DNA of 64,000 bases from Ricinus communis (taxonomy: Eukaryota; Streptophyta; Magnoliopsida; Malpighiales; Euphorbiaceae), in the NCBI RefSeq assembly GCF_019578655.1, contig NC_063257.1:33904242-33968241 (forward strand), read 5' to 3'. This document shows, piece after piece, positions 1 through 18,939 of this stretch (the stretch's first letter is position 1; each line of letters begins with the position of its first letter). Made by a program: the position numbers and the translations under genes. The notes below the pieces were generated by a model that was given only the letters and a program-made list of their open reading frames with translations, ran no database searches and was not told the origin of the DNA.

Positions 1-663
1 TATCTGGCTGAAATGCATTAAGTTTGTGTCGTATGAAATTGCCAGGCCGGAACTGCGTTATCTTGATTTCTGATCTTTATTTGCTTATTTTTCTTTCCTT
101 TGATCAAGTGCTCAATTTTCCCTTCCTTTTATCTTTGAAATTAATTACATGCTGGCATTGGTTTGTGAAATGGGTCGGTTTAAAATGTTAGTTGCTTTGA
201 ATTGAGAATAGGAAAAATCCCAACTAAAAACTTTGAGCTCAATTTGGTTGCAGAACAGCTGCTCGTTTCAAAATATGAATATAAATCTTTCTGAATTTCT
301 GTACAGTTACCAACATTTCCAAAAGCCACTTAGTTTCTATGAAAACTAATTGAGTTCAAGCACCATTGTAAGAAAGCAAATAAAAACCAGAGAAACCCCA
401 AAAATCACTTCAATGTGTCCCTTGGAAGAGCAAACGTTCCAATTCCTTTCCAAACACGTGATACAAACAGATAATTTAAAAAGGAGAAAGCACAATGAGA
501 CATGTGTCAGCAAACCAAAGGGAACTTCTCTGTGTTTTTGGCATATATGAGTCTCTGGGTATGATGTGATATTATGCGCCTTTTTTAAGATAAATTACTG
601 GTTTGTCATATTCTTTTGGATTTTTTGATGACTCCTATCAGTGCAGTCTGCTGATTTTTTTAG
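1..663 (+). other. F2KP intron sequence at the left edge
   Basis: No exon could be placed with confidence here. The stretch is AT-rich, ends in a T-rich tract before the acceptor at about 662-663, and is best read as intron between the missing upstream kinase exons and the exon at 664. Confidence 0.6.
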
Positions 664-9114
<8,451 letters not shown>

Positions 9115-10372
9115 ACATATTTGTTGAAAGTTCTCTGATAACCCAAAATTGGAAGGAAATTTCCATTTTTTTCAAAAAAAAAATAATTTCCATTCATTAA
9201 CGAGATGCAATACTGATGTATCAAACTGTATCTACAAGACATGAATTCAATGTTTAAATTCATTTCCATTAGCTGATTTTTCTGCATGCGTTTTAGACTG
9301 AAGGCAAGTGCCGAGAAAACTTGGAGGAAACATGTAGAATATAGTAGCTTAAGGTAAGCAGATTTATTTTCTTTTTAAATTTAATTTTCTAATTTTTATA
9401 AACAAAGTGTTAATTGAGGTAGATCAGGGTTGGAACGGCTCCATTTTTGGATATTAAAGATGATTGGGCCAATTCCAAAGGAGCCCTTAAAAGAATAAGA
9501 AATTTTTTTTTTCCAGAAATACCTCTTTTTATAAAATAATTGTATTTTCATCTAAAAAAAATTATAAAAATACCTTTTTAAAAAAATTTATATTTACAAA
9601 AATACGCATAAATTAAATATACTAAAAACCAAGTAAACTTCAATAAAATTATCCCATTAAAAAAATTAAATGTATAAAAAATAAAGAAGAAACCAACAAA
9701 TAAAATTAAATTTAAGTAAATATAGATTAGACAATAAATAAAAAATCAATTAAATATCAACAAAACATAAACCGGATTTTCTTAATATCAACTAAATATT
9801 AACAATTAATACATAATAAAATTAAATAAAATAATTAATATAGAATTTACCAATATTAATAGAATTTGAATATATAATTTTGTGTTATTAATCAAACTAA
9901 ATAAAAAATTAATATAAAATTTAGTAATATTAATAGAAATTGAATATATAATTTTGTATTATTAAGCAACTATTTTAAATATGATTAGTATAAAACACAG
10001 TAATAATGTGTATAATTAACTTATTGAATCTTATTTGATTAAGTTAAAAGAGCAACTACAAATTTATGTTAGTAATGAACTTTGATGTAAGCAAAATAAA
10101 TAGCTCGAAAAAATTTAGTTGTTGCACCAGTTTATGGCGAAGTGGATATTAGAGCACTTCAACAAGTGGAATCCGAGGAGGAAAGCAGAATCTTGCAATG
10201 AAGCTTCAGTATGCATTTATTGTTTCGATTTCAGCTAAAACTGTTTTACAACATATATTAATAATCTAAAAACAAAGTTATAATCACAGATTTGGATAGC
10301 AAACTTCTATCATAAAATTATAGTGTTGGACTTGTAAAAAATTACTCTCATATACTTGCTTTGAGCTTCTAC

Positions 10373-10408
<36 letters not shown>

Positions 10409-10878
10409 TTTCGTCCTGGAAAAGGGAGATAAACAATTATTCTCACTAACGCATCTTCAACAAGCTATCCTGCTGTTATGATGTTATTTTGTGTAAAAAA
10501 GATCACAACTTGAATGATGATTGCGATTCTTATGGCCGGATTTTGCATTGAACACTGAATTGAGCAAATGGGCATTACATGTAAAATAAAAAAAATTGTT
10601 CTAAAGAGGCACAATTAAGCCAGAAATGTGGGCCATCAAGATCAATTACAAGGTTTATAGGTATTTTAAGAGCTCCTTGGTTGATTCGGGTAATGTGTTG
10701 AAGAGTTAAAAGATTTTTAATAACAGAAAAATAAAGATATTATGGATGAACTAATCGGTAAAGAAAGAAAGAAAAAAAGCAAAGAAAAAATGAATAGAAA
10801 GCTTAATGGTTTTTTTAGCACTTCAGCGAGCAAAACATAGAAAATCAAGCAAAAACTTCTTCTTTTACTAGAGCAACA
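9115..10878. other. F2KP 3' UTR and AT-rich spacer
   Basis: The first 200 or so bases after the stop are probably 3' UTR, with a possible splice donor after 9354 (AAG then GTAAGCAG). From 9480 to 10350 the sequence is very AT-rich with near-repeats such as AATTGAATATATAATTTTGT (about 9873 and 9938). No gene is supported. Confidence 0.6.
10378..10405. repeat. (CT)n microsatellite
   Basis: An uninterrupted run of 14 CT units, directly visible. Confidence 0.98.
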
Positions 10879-11501
10879 TGTCACGTGAGTTTTGTTTTAT
10901 TTTCAAATTTTGCCCACGTGCGGCCTAGCTCACTTGATTTCCCCGAAGTCAAGATTGCTAGTCAGCCTTCCCTCGGATGCCAAACTCGGCAAAATGGCAG
11001 CAATTACGTCAGCGGAAATAAGCTTAAGAAAGTGGCACAAAGAGAGCACAAGAGTTTTGGAAAGGTAGGCTTGTATATTCTCTTATTTTTCCTTCCTTCT
11101 TTCCTTCCTTATATATTAAAAATGAAGCATAGAGGTGGTATTTATAGGCATGGATGGCCACCATCCCACCTCCTTAAAAGAATGTTCTAGATGCTACTTA
11201 TATCCATACAAGTCTAGAATATTCTAGAATAGCCTACATGTGTCTAGAATATTCTAGAGTATTCTAGTATATACAAGAATTATCCACTCCCTTCTAGAAT
11301 GTTCTAGAAGTATCTACACCCTTCTAGAATATTCTAGAAGTATCTACATCCTTCTAGATTGTTCTAGAAAGTTCTAGACTATTCTAGAGTGTTCTAGAAG
11401 GTTCTACACGTTTCTAGAGAGTTCTAGAGTATTCTAGAGAATTCTACACTACTCTAGTACTCTCGGCAAAAAATTTTGGATTTGAGCTCCACGGTGTGAC
11501 A
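10879..11501 (-). repeat. 3' LTR of the chromovirus
   Basis: 623 bp, direct repeat of 15133-15790. It is 35 bp shorter than its partner; 30 bp of this is three missing decamers of the internal TTCTAGA array. The termini are TGTCACGTGAG and CGGTGTGACA. Confidence 0.95.
11211..11460. promoter_or_regulatory. 10-bp-phased TTCTAGA / heat-shock-element array, 3' LTR
   Basis: About 25 successive decamers of the form NTTCTAGANN, some decayed, all in one 10-bp register. Because TTCTAGAA is TTC-NN-GAA, neighbouring decamers build perfect alternating TTC/GAA pentamers, for example TTCTAGAATGTTCTAGAA at 11292-11309 and the same with TA in the middle at 11322-11339. This is the textbook plant heat shock element. 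Heat response is inferred, not shown. Confidence 0.85.
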
Positions 11502-11514
11502 TTCTCCCCCACTT
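11502..11514 (-). other. Polypurine tract of the chromovirus
   Basis: AAGTGGGGGAGAA on the - strand, directly before the 3' LTR start. Confidence 0.8.
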
Positions 11515-13813
11515 AATCTGGCAATGCCCCCGTTGCCTTCTCCTCGTAAGCTTTGATTTTCTCCTCGAATTGCCACAAGTCACGAATCGGCTCCCAACTT
11601 GCCTCACTTTTGGGGAGTCCCTTCCACTTGACAAGAAACTTCGTCATTGGAGGTTGATTGGATTGTGGCACCTTATGATGGGAGATGATATAGTCCACCT
11701 CTTTATCATACTGAGCCCGCACATTCAAAGGAGCTCTTTTAGACTTACCTCTGCTCAGGTCATCGCGATCCTCCCTATAAGGCTTCAGCATGCTCACATG
11801 AAAAACAGGATGGATCTTGATGCCTTGTGGAAGTTCTACTTTGTACGCTACCTTACCCACACGTTTAATAATAGGGAAAGGTCCATCGTACCTTCTTCTG
11901 AGTCCCCAATGAAGTCCGTCAGCTTTGCCATGCTAATATAACTTGACAAGCACCTTGTCCCCTTCCTTGAACTCCATTGGTCTCCTCTTCTTGTCCGCCC
12001 ATTTCTTCATTCGCTTGGACGCCTTTTCCAAGTAGGCTCGAGCAATGTCGGCTTGCTCCTTCCATTCCTTCGCAAGCTTGAAGGCAGGTAGACTTCGGCT
12101 TGACCAATCCATGGCAAGAGCACTCGGTGTGTAGGGTTGTTGGCCTGTAACTATCTCGAATGGACTCTTGCCTGTAGACTCACTCTTCTGCAAGTTGTAA
12201 GAGAATTGGGCAACATCAAGCAGCTTCGCCCAATCTCGTTGGTTGGCACTCACGTAGTGCCTCAAATATAGTTCTAAGAGTGCATTGACCCTCTCGGTTT
12301 GCCCAGCGGTTTGGGTCTCGAATGCCTTCGTATGGTCGGGAAGTGCTAAGACCGGCTCCTCCATGATGGCCTTCTTTAGCCCTTCAAAGGCTTGTTGGCA
12401 CTTCGTAGACCAATCCCAAGCACGACCCTTCTTTAATAGATCCGTCAAAGGAGTGGCAATAGAAGAATAGCCCTTGATGAACCTCTGATAATAGTTCACC
12501 AAACCAAGGAAAGATCTCAACTCGGTCACCTTGGTTGGCGGCTCCCAATCTTGGATGGCCTTCACCTTTGAACCATCCATCTGTAGCTTTCCATCACCAA
12601 CAATATGCCCAAGGAATGCCACCTCTCGCTGGGCAAAGGAGCATTTCTCCTTCTTGACGTAGAGCTCGTTATCTCGCAAGGCTTTGAACACTAGCCTTAG
12701 ATGCTCTACGTGCTCCTCCAAAGTGTTGCTATAAACAACAATATCGTCGAGGTAAACAACGACAAACTGATCAAGGTAAGGAGCAAGTACCTTGTTCATA
12801 AGTGTACAGAATGTGGCCGGTGCATTCGTGAGGCCAAAGGGCATGACAAGGAATTCGTATGATCCATATCTCGTCACGCATGCTGTCTTTGGCTCATGTC
12901 CCTCGGAAATGCGCACTTGATAGTACCCAGACCGCAAATCCAACTTGGTAAACCACTTAGCACCACCAAGTTGATCGAAGATGTCAGCAACGTTAGGAAT
13001 CAGGTACTTATTCTTGACTGTGATCTTGTTTAGGGCACGGTAGTCAATGCATAACTGAAGGGAACCGTCGTGCTTCTTTTGAAACAAGACCGGCGCACCA
13101 TATAGAGCTTTGGATGGCCTTATGTAGCCTGCATCAAGTAGCTCATTGAGTTGCCTCCTTAGTTCCTCTAGCTCAGGAGGCGCCATTCGATAGGGTGCAA
13201 AGGCGGGTGGTTTGGCTCCCAGTTCTAATTCGATTTCGTGGTCCACTTCTCGTCGTGGATGAAGCTTCTTCGGTAATTCGGGAGGCATAATATCTTTGAA
13301 CTCATCAAGCACGCATTGGATAGGGCTTGGAAGTGTGGCACCATCAACATGGGGACCTTCTTCTACCTTGAGGGTTGCTAGGAAGGTTGGCTCCTTCCTT
13401 TTTACCCCTTTAGAGAGCTGTATGGCCGATACCATCATATCTTGGCTTAGCTCCCTCTTTATCGGCACCACACAAGGTTGGCCATTCTCCATTATGCATA
13501 TGGTATTGGCGTAGGGAACTAAGAACGCCTTCACCATGTCGAGGAAGTCCATGCCAAGATAGAATCGTTGATCATCAATAGGAGCAATGGTGATATCAAC
13601 CTTACCTTGCCATTGGCCTATACGGATGTTGGTCCCTCTCGCTATGCCAATGATAGGTAGCCTCTTCGCATTCACACCCTTGATGAAGCCCTTTTCCTTT
13701 TTATAAGGCAGCCCTATAGAGTCGGCCACCTCCTTTGCCATGTACACTGTATCAGCCCCGGTATCCACCATGGCTTGGATGCTTTTGCCTCTGATGTTAG
13801 TCTCCACGTACAT
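11513..13813 (-). pseudogene. Chromovirus pol: protease, RT, deleted RNase H/integrase, chromodomain
   Basis: The 626-residue frame 11933-13813 begins with an aspartic protease (AMVDTGAD) and reverse transcriptase ([23 protein letters not shown]). At about 12316 the RT tail ([10 protein letters not shown]) is fused in frame to the end of the integrase core ([18 protein letters not shown], holding the third acidic residue of the DDE triad). RNase H, the integrase zinc domain and the first two catalytic Asp residues are gone. A TAG ends this frame at 11933; the same frame resumes and, at 11513-11860, gives the integrase tail and a chromodomain (FLVKWKGLPKSEASWEP). Another TAG lies between gag and the protease. 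The fusion kept the frame, so the deletion may predate the stops. Confidence 0.93.
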
Positions 13814-13879
13814 TCGACCACGAGGCTTCTACTCCACTTTAGCTTGGATGGCATTGAGGAGTCGAAGGGAAGCAATTCT

Positions 13880-15060
13880 TCATTCTTCTTCTCGCTTCTC
13901 CTCTTCGGTGATTACTAAAGCTCCAAGCTTCCCACGCTTTGGACACTTGTAAGCACGATGAGGTCCATCGCAGATGAAGCAAGCAAGCTTTCTCGGAGAA
14001 GAACTACGCTTGTCTTCCTTCTTCCACTTGCCCTTGTCCTTGTACGAAGCCTTACCATCCTTGGTAGAAGATTTTCCTCTATCTCCTCCACTTTTGTCAC
14101 TTCCTTCGTACTTCTTTACCTTTGGCTTGAATGAGTCCTTCTTCTTCAACTTTATTAAGGACTCGGCAACCGCCATCACGGTGGCAAGGTCTTGCACACC
14201 TCGCCTTTCTAGCTCCAATTGAGCCCACCGAGACAAACCATCAATGAAGGCATGGAATGCTTCTTTCTCTCCCAAGTCGGGAATCTCCAACATCAATTCA
14301 GAGAATTCTTTCACATATTTCCGAATATAGCCATCTCTATGTTGGAGTCATCGAAGCTTTGACCTTGCCTCCTTCTCGGCATTGTCGGGATAAAATTGCT
14401 TCTTAAGCTCCTGCACAAAATCATCCAATGTATTAATAGTGCAAAGGCCCTTTTCACATCCTCGCACCTGCGTCTCCACCATACGGTAGCAATATCACTT
14501 AAGTAGAGAGATACAAACTTTACCTTGGTGGCGTCGTCCACTATGCCCACTGCATCAAAGTATCTCTCCAAGCTCCACAAGAAGTTTTCGATCTCCCTTG
14601 CACTCCTAGCCCCACCATAGGCCTTTGGTTTAGGAGCATCGACTTTGTGCACCGTTGTTACTTGCGCTCCCCCACTATTCGCCAACGTGGCCTTGCATAA
14701 GTTAAGCTCCACCTCGAGCTTATCGACCTTCTCCAGGCTTTGGGCAAGCAACTTCTTAAGAGCCTCATTGTCCCTCGCTAAATTATCGGCGAGAACATTT
14801 AAGGCACCTTGTATCTCCCCTCGAAGCTCCCCATCGTCCTCCTTGGACTCTAGCTTCTCGATGCGAAGGTCCATGTCTTCAATTTTATCACACCAATCAG
14901 ACATGGCAGTCTCCACCTTGACTAGCCTTTCCTCAATCGCGCCAATCACGTCGCGGGACTTATCCCTACGGCCCTTTCCGCTTTCCTTTCCTCCTTCCCT
15001 TGGAGTGGGAGGAGCGGTAGAAGTGGATTGCTCACAAACTTTGGCCATAATCTCGTGCAA
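13880..15060 (-). pseudogene. Chromovirus gag, frameshifted
   Basis: Capsid/nucleocapsid protein of the 10.9-15.8 kb element. An open frame runs from 15060 (MHEIMAKVCEQ) with a charged coiled-coil-like stretch and the gag core (REIENFLWSLERYFDAVG). It shifts frame near 14450. The correct frame continues below, meets a TGA in the Leu-Arg-Leu stretch near 14350, and goes on as 13880-14314 (EFSELMLEIPDLGEKEAFHA). The latter ends in a lysine-rich region and a zinc knuckle CFICDGPHRAYKCP (CX2CX3HX4C). The frame then stops before protease. The breaks mean no full-length gag can be made. Confidence 0.88.
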
Positions 15061-15112
15061 GAATTCCCCAAAGAACTCAACCGCGCTCTAATGCCAACTA
15101 GGCTTTGATACA

Positions 15113-15131
15113 AACTTGGCTCTGATATCAA
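15113..15131 (-). other. Primer-binding site, initiator-Met tRNA type
   Basis: On the - strand just inside the 5' LTR, TGATATCAGAGCCA differs from the usual TGGTATCAGAGCCA by one base. A second, poorer copy lies at 15097-15112. Confidence 0.7.
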
Positions 15132-15397
15132 CTGTCACGTGAGTTTTGTTTTATCCCCAAACTTTGCCCACGTGCGGCCTAGCTCACTTGATTTCCCCGA
15201 AGTCAAGATTGCTAGTCAGCTTTCCCTCGGATGCCAAACTCGGCAAAATGGCAGTAATTACGTCAGCGAAAGTAAGCTTAAGAAAGTGGCACAAAGAGAG
15301 CACAAGAGTTTTGGAAAGGTAGGCTTGTATATTCTCTTATATTTCCTTCATTCCTTCTTTTCCTTCCTTATATATTACAAATGAAGCATGGAGGTGG

Positions 15398-15405
15398 TAT
15401 TTATA
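15398..15405 (-). promoter_or_regulatory. TATA box of the chromovirus 5' LTR
   Basis: TATAAATA on the - strand, within CCTATAAATACCACC. It is conserved at 11139-11146 in the other LTR. Transcription would start near 15370. Confidence 0.7.
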
Positions 15406-15470
15406 GGCATGGATGGCCACCATCCCACCTCCTTAAAAGAATGTTCTAGATGCTACTTATATCCATACAA

Positions 15471-15750
15471 GTCTAAAATATTCTAGAATAGCCTACTTGT
15501 GTCTAGAATATTCTAGAGTATTCTAGTATATACAAGAATTATCCCCTCCCTTCTAGAATGTTCTAGAAGTATTTACACCATTCTAGAATATTCTAGAAGT
15601 ATCTACATCCTTCTAGATTGTTCTAGAAAGTTCTAGACTATTCTAGAGTGTTCTAGAAGGTTCTACACGTTTCTAGAGAGTTCTAGAGTATTCTAGAGAA
15701 TTCTACACTACTCCAGAGTGTTTTGGAGAATTCCACACTACTCTAGTACT
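15471..15750. promoter_or_regulatory. 10-bp-phased TTCTAGA / heat-shock-element array, 5' LTR
   Basis: The same array in the promoter-bearing LTR, about 28 decamers. Perfect four-pentamer elements sit at 15551-15568 and 15581-15598, and a longer run covers 15611-15660. The array lies 66-345 bp upstream of the TATA box in element direction, where an inducible enhancer would be expected. Confidence 0.85.
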
Positions 15751-15923
15751 CTTGGCAAAATTTTTTGGATTTGAGCTCCACGGTGTGACAAACGAAGGAG
15801 CTAGAAGAGGACGACAGTGCTCAATTCCAAGAAAAGGAAAAAGAGAAAGAAGAAGAAAAATTTCTTCATCAGAAATGAAATAAAAAGTAAAAAACATAAA
15901 ATTGAAATAGAGAAGCGTAAAAA

Positions 15924-16298
15924 GGGTAAATTGCCCATCTCATATCAAACTTTAGGACTATATATCAATTTAATATCAACATCTTAATTTGAATCAAAAT
16001 GATACCAAAAGTATAGAAAAGTATATCAATTTAGTCCAAATGCTCAATTTCCGACAACAGATGGTGACGTAGCAAGCTGAGGTGGTATATTCCGATTGTT
16101 TCGCCCCCTCAACGTGTGCCATGTCAATTAACTTTGTCTTCTCAGCTTGTCACGTCACCATCCGTTGTCGGAAATTAGACATTTGGACTAAATTGATATA
16201 CTTTTCTATACTTTTGGTACCATTTTGATTCAAATTAAGGTCTTAGTATCAAATTGATATACAGTCTCAAGTTTTGGTATCAGCTGAGCAATTTACCC
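15924..16298. mobile_element. Mutator-type MITE with long inverted repeats
   Basis: The 375-bp element starts GGGTAAATTGC and ends GCAATTTACCC. The arms stay complementary for about 150 bp, including the internal pair CCGACAACAGATGGTGACG and CGTCACCATCCGTTGTCGG. The flanks are a near-perfect 9-10 bp duplication (AGCGTAAAAA at 15914-15923, AGCGTAATAA at 16299-16308). Target duplications of 9-10 bp and long inverted ends are typical of Mutator-like elements. There is no coding capacity. Confidence 0.85.
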
Positions 16299-16308
16299 AG
16301 CGTAATAA

Positions 16309-16792
16309 TGTATCAAATTTAAACATGAAGTATTTTTGTAATTATTTGTAAAAAATGACATATTTAAAGTAAATTTCTTAAAAAATAAAGGAAAAGTACA
16401 TAATTACAGGATACGTCTCACAAATCTTTATTTTTCGATAAAAGATAGAAATTTTGTTAATACAAAAAATTAGCTTAAATAATTTTGTTTATACAATTTT
16501 AAATTTTAGCTTTTTTTCTATTAAAAATTATAATTTTTTGCAAAACTAAAACCGTCATGGAACAAGAAACAAAATCAACAAATTTGATATAAAATTCATA
16601 AATCTACAATTTTATTTCGATATCCAAAGAGAAAAAAAGCAGAAAAGAAAACAGATTAATCAAACAAACATTATTACAAAAAAAAAAAAAATGAAATCAG
16701 GCTCATAATGCAGCTGAAAATTAGTTTCACTATTCAAATCAAGCTTCGAATCAAAATCAAGCTAAACATAGAAAATACTTCAATTAAAGTCC
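16309..16792. other. AT-rich spacer
   Basis: Includes a poly-A run at 16677-16690. I see no gene or recognisable element. Confidence 0.6.
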
Positions 16793-16797
16793 ATTAT

Positions 16798-17676
16798 TGA
16801 CATGGACCAGCTACCATCACATGGAATTCCTGAAGTTAGATTGATGATGAGCATGAACTTGGTAGATTTCAGCTAAGACTAGAAGTCCAAAATCAAAGTC
16901 CAATAGGTCAAGGATCCAATAGCCTTACTACAAGGCCTTATTACTAGATTAAGAGCTAAAAAGTATCAAGAGGTCTTAATAAAGCATATCCAAGGCTTAA
17001 CATTCCATATGTGGAAGAACCGAGGAGATTATTTGAGAGAAGATAGTGTGGATCACATCTCTTATATGTTACAAGTCCAAGTTCAAGATGGGCCAATTCT
17101 ACAACCATACTTGGGCTTTAGTTTAACTTTGATATTTGGGCCTATTTAGCTTATATTTAAATAAGGCCCATGCACATTACTTGTTTTAATTTAAAGTTTT
17201 ATAGCTTGATATAGGTGGCTACTTATGTGTTTTAGTTTAATTTGGAATTATCTTTAGTTATCTCTTTTAGTTAGAAAAGTTATCTCTATCCTTTTTGAGA
17301 TATGTTTCCTAAGCAAGCTAGGATTAGGGTTTTAAGGCTTATAAAGCCTAAAAAGAATTTTCTTTGTGAGGTGGAACTTTTATCAATAAAACTTCAAGTA
17401 TTTTTCCTTTAAAAGTTATTACTTTGAACCTTGTCTTCTTGAGTGAATACAATCAAAGTTCTCAAAGGAATTGATCTATCCTTTATAGCGTTTATAGGTT
17501 GGGGTTTCAAAAGCTTTAGTTTCCTTTAGGTTCTAATATAAAGATCATCTCTTTTGATATGTTCGCAATTTTCTTTAGGTAGGTATATCGAATTGCTAAC
17601 GGATTTTCTAGTTTGTAAATCACGAGTTCACATAACTAAAGGGTTCATAGTTCCAATCCTTGAAGGTTTCTTAATA
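16798..17676 (+). repeat. 5' LTR of the non-autonomous element
   Basis: 879 bp, starting TGACATGGACC. It aligns along its whole length with 18940-19809, with many point differences, so the insertion is not recent. Confidence 0.9.
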
Positions 17677-17824
17677 TTTGATATTAGAGCTTTGGCTCTA
17701 AGATCAAGTTACTTATCCATTTATTTTGCATTATTTTATGAGGCCCTTCTTTAAATTTTCAATTCAGTTCTTGATTACGAAAAAAACTTAAAATTCAAAA
17801 TTAAAAAGAATTCCAGTAGGCAAC

Positions 17825-17938
17825 ATGGTTGTAGCACATCCTTCACATGGGCATGCCACAACTAAAAATATTTCCAATAGGCAACATGACTTGAAGAACG
17901 ACCTCGACATGGGCATTGCTGTAACCAAAATTTCTTTT
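17825..17938 (+). other. Short ORF after the primer-binding site
   Basis: A 37-codon ORF, MVVAHPSHGHATTKNIS and onward, ending in TAG. It holds two related stretches, each around ACATGGGCAT. The product is unknown and may not be translated. Confidence 0.25.
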
Positions 17939-18271
17939 TAGTATTATTGTTTCTTTTTATATGTCTTTTGCTTCTTTTTGAGTTTTCTTGTTTATTGGCT
18001 TCTCAATTATTTTTCTTTTTCTTTTCTCGTTTTGACCATTTTGCTTCAACTAAGACTTTAAAACTTCAATTTGTGAATTTCACTAAAACAATCAGTCTCT
18101 TTGTGTTGTTTTGTTTTGATTTACTTAAGAACATAAAGGGAATAAGTCGAGAGGTGCGAGGTATACCTCTATGTGATATGTTATCAATTGAGTACAAACA
18201 CGAGTGAACACCCCCATTATTAAGTGTAAACACATGAGTTATGTATTGAGAGATGTTTCATTAAGAGGAAT

Positions 18272-18757
18272 TTGCTAGACAACTTTAAGATCTTAGTTAT
18301 CAATCTTATGATAGATTGTGGGGACAAAAGAATGATGATCATTATAAAAATATCCGTGGAACTTTTATATCCTAAACCTAAACCAAAGAGGTTAGTGGGA
18401 AAACTGCGTCAAGTTCAAAATGATAAATATTCAATGGAGCTAAAATCTATAAGAAGTGCTTGTGAAATAATTTGTCAAAGTTTAGAAGAAATAAAGAGAT
18501 TGGTTGAAAGCCGATATAAGCAACCTAAAGATGAAGTTGAATCTAAGCCATTTTTGGAAACTAATATTGATGATATAGAAGAAGTAAAATGCTCTACCAA
18601 AGTTAATAAAGATTTTGAAGACGTAATTATTGAAGATGGTGAGAAAGACAATGATTTGCTATCTTTGAGCAAATCCAAAATTGAAAAGATCATTGTTGAT
18701 GTTGAGGAAAATATTAAGGTTGTGAAGAGTGAAGATGTTCTACTTGATACAATTTAG
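18272..18757 (+). CDS. Unrecognised 161-residue ORF inside the non-autonomous LTR element
   Basis: The longest open frame of the internal region. The first 40 residues look random, but from about residue 50 the protein is charged and helical in character, with many Glu, Asp and Lys (KSIRSACEIICQSLEEIKRL; then acidic stretches such as DFEDVIIEDGEKDND). No zinc finger, protease or polymerase motif was seen. It may be a remnant gag-like or accessory protein, or chance. The start codon is uncertain because useful similarity could begin at the Met near residue 55. Confidence 0.35.
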   Translation: MLDNFKILVINLMIDCGDKRMMIIIKISVELLYPKPKPKRLVGKLRQVQNDKYSMELKSIRSACEIICQSLEEIKRLVESRYKQPKDEVESKPFLETNIDDIEEVKCSTKVNKDFEDVIIEDGEKDNDLLSLSKSKIEKIIVDVEENIKVVKSEDVLLDTI

Positions 18758-18939
18758 CTAATTGAACATGTTGATTTTATTGACATTAAGTATTATGTGT
18801 TCTACAGTTCCTCTAACCACTTTTGTGAAAGAATTGCAAGTTGATAATAAGCTTGTATTATTATTTGAGTTTATGTATTTATTTCTTTCACAATATTTAG
18901 TCAAGACTCGAGAATGAATCTTTTTAAAGAAATGGAGAA

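Larger units (their letters stand above)
10879..15790 (-). mobile_element. Ty3/gypsy chromovirus with internally deleted pol, two LTRs
   Basis: Retrotransposon read on the - strand. Its 5' LTR is 15133-15790 and its 3' LTR 10879-11501, both starting TGTCAC and ending GTGACA on the + strand. The order is LTR, primer-binding site (15113-15131), gag, protease, reverse transcriptase, remnant of integrase, chromodomain, polypurine tract (11502-11514), LTR. RNase H and most of integrase are missing. The chromodomain and the CX2CX3HX4C gag finger suggest the Galadriel side of the chromoviruses, an inference from memory of those families. The flanking 5-mers (CAACA and AACGA) do not match, so the target duplication is lost or mutated. 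Gag and pol carry stops and a frameshift, so the copy is dead for protein. Confidence 0.93.
15133..15790 (-). repeat. 5' LTR of the chromovirus
   Basis: 658 bp, direct repeat of 10879-11501. In element direction the order is terminus (15790), decamer array (15750-15471), TATA box (15405-15398), then R/U5 to 15133. Confidence 0.95.

Noticed and set aside
14645..15091. 148-codon plus-strand ORF
   Set aside because: Antisense shadow of the chromovirus gag, Ser-rich because of the opposite frame's codon pattern.
10874..15795. Target-site duplication for the 10.9-15.8 kb chromovirus
   Set aside because: The flanking five bases (CAACA and AACGA) do not match; no shifted boundary gives a convincing pair.
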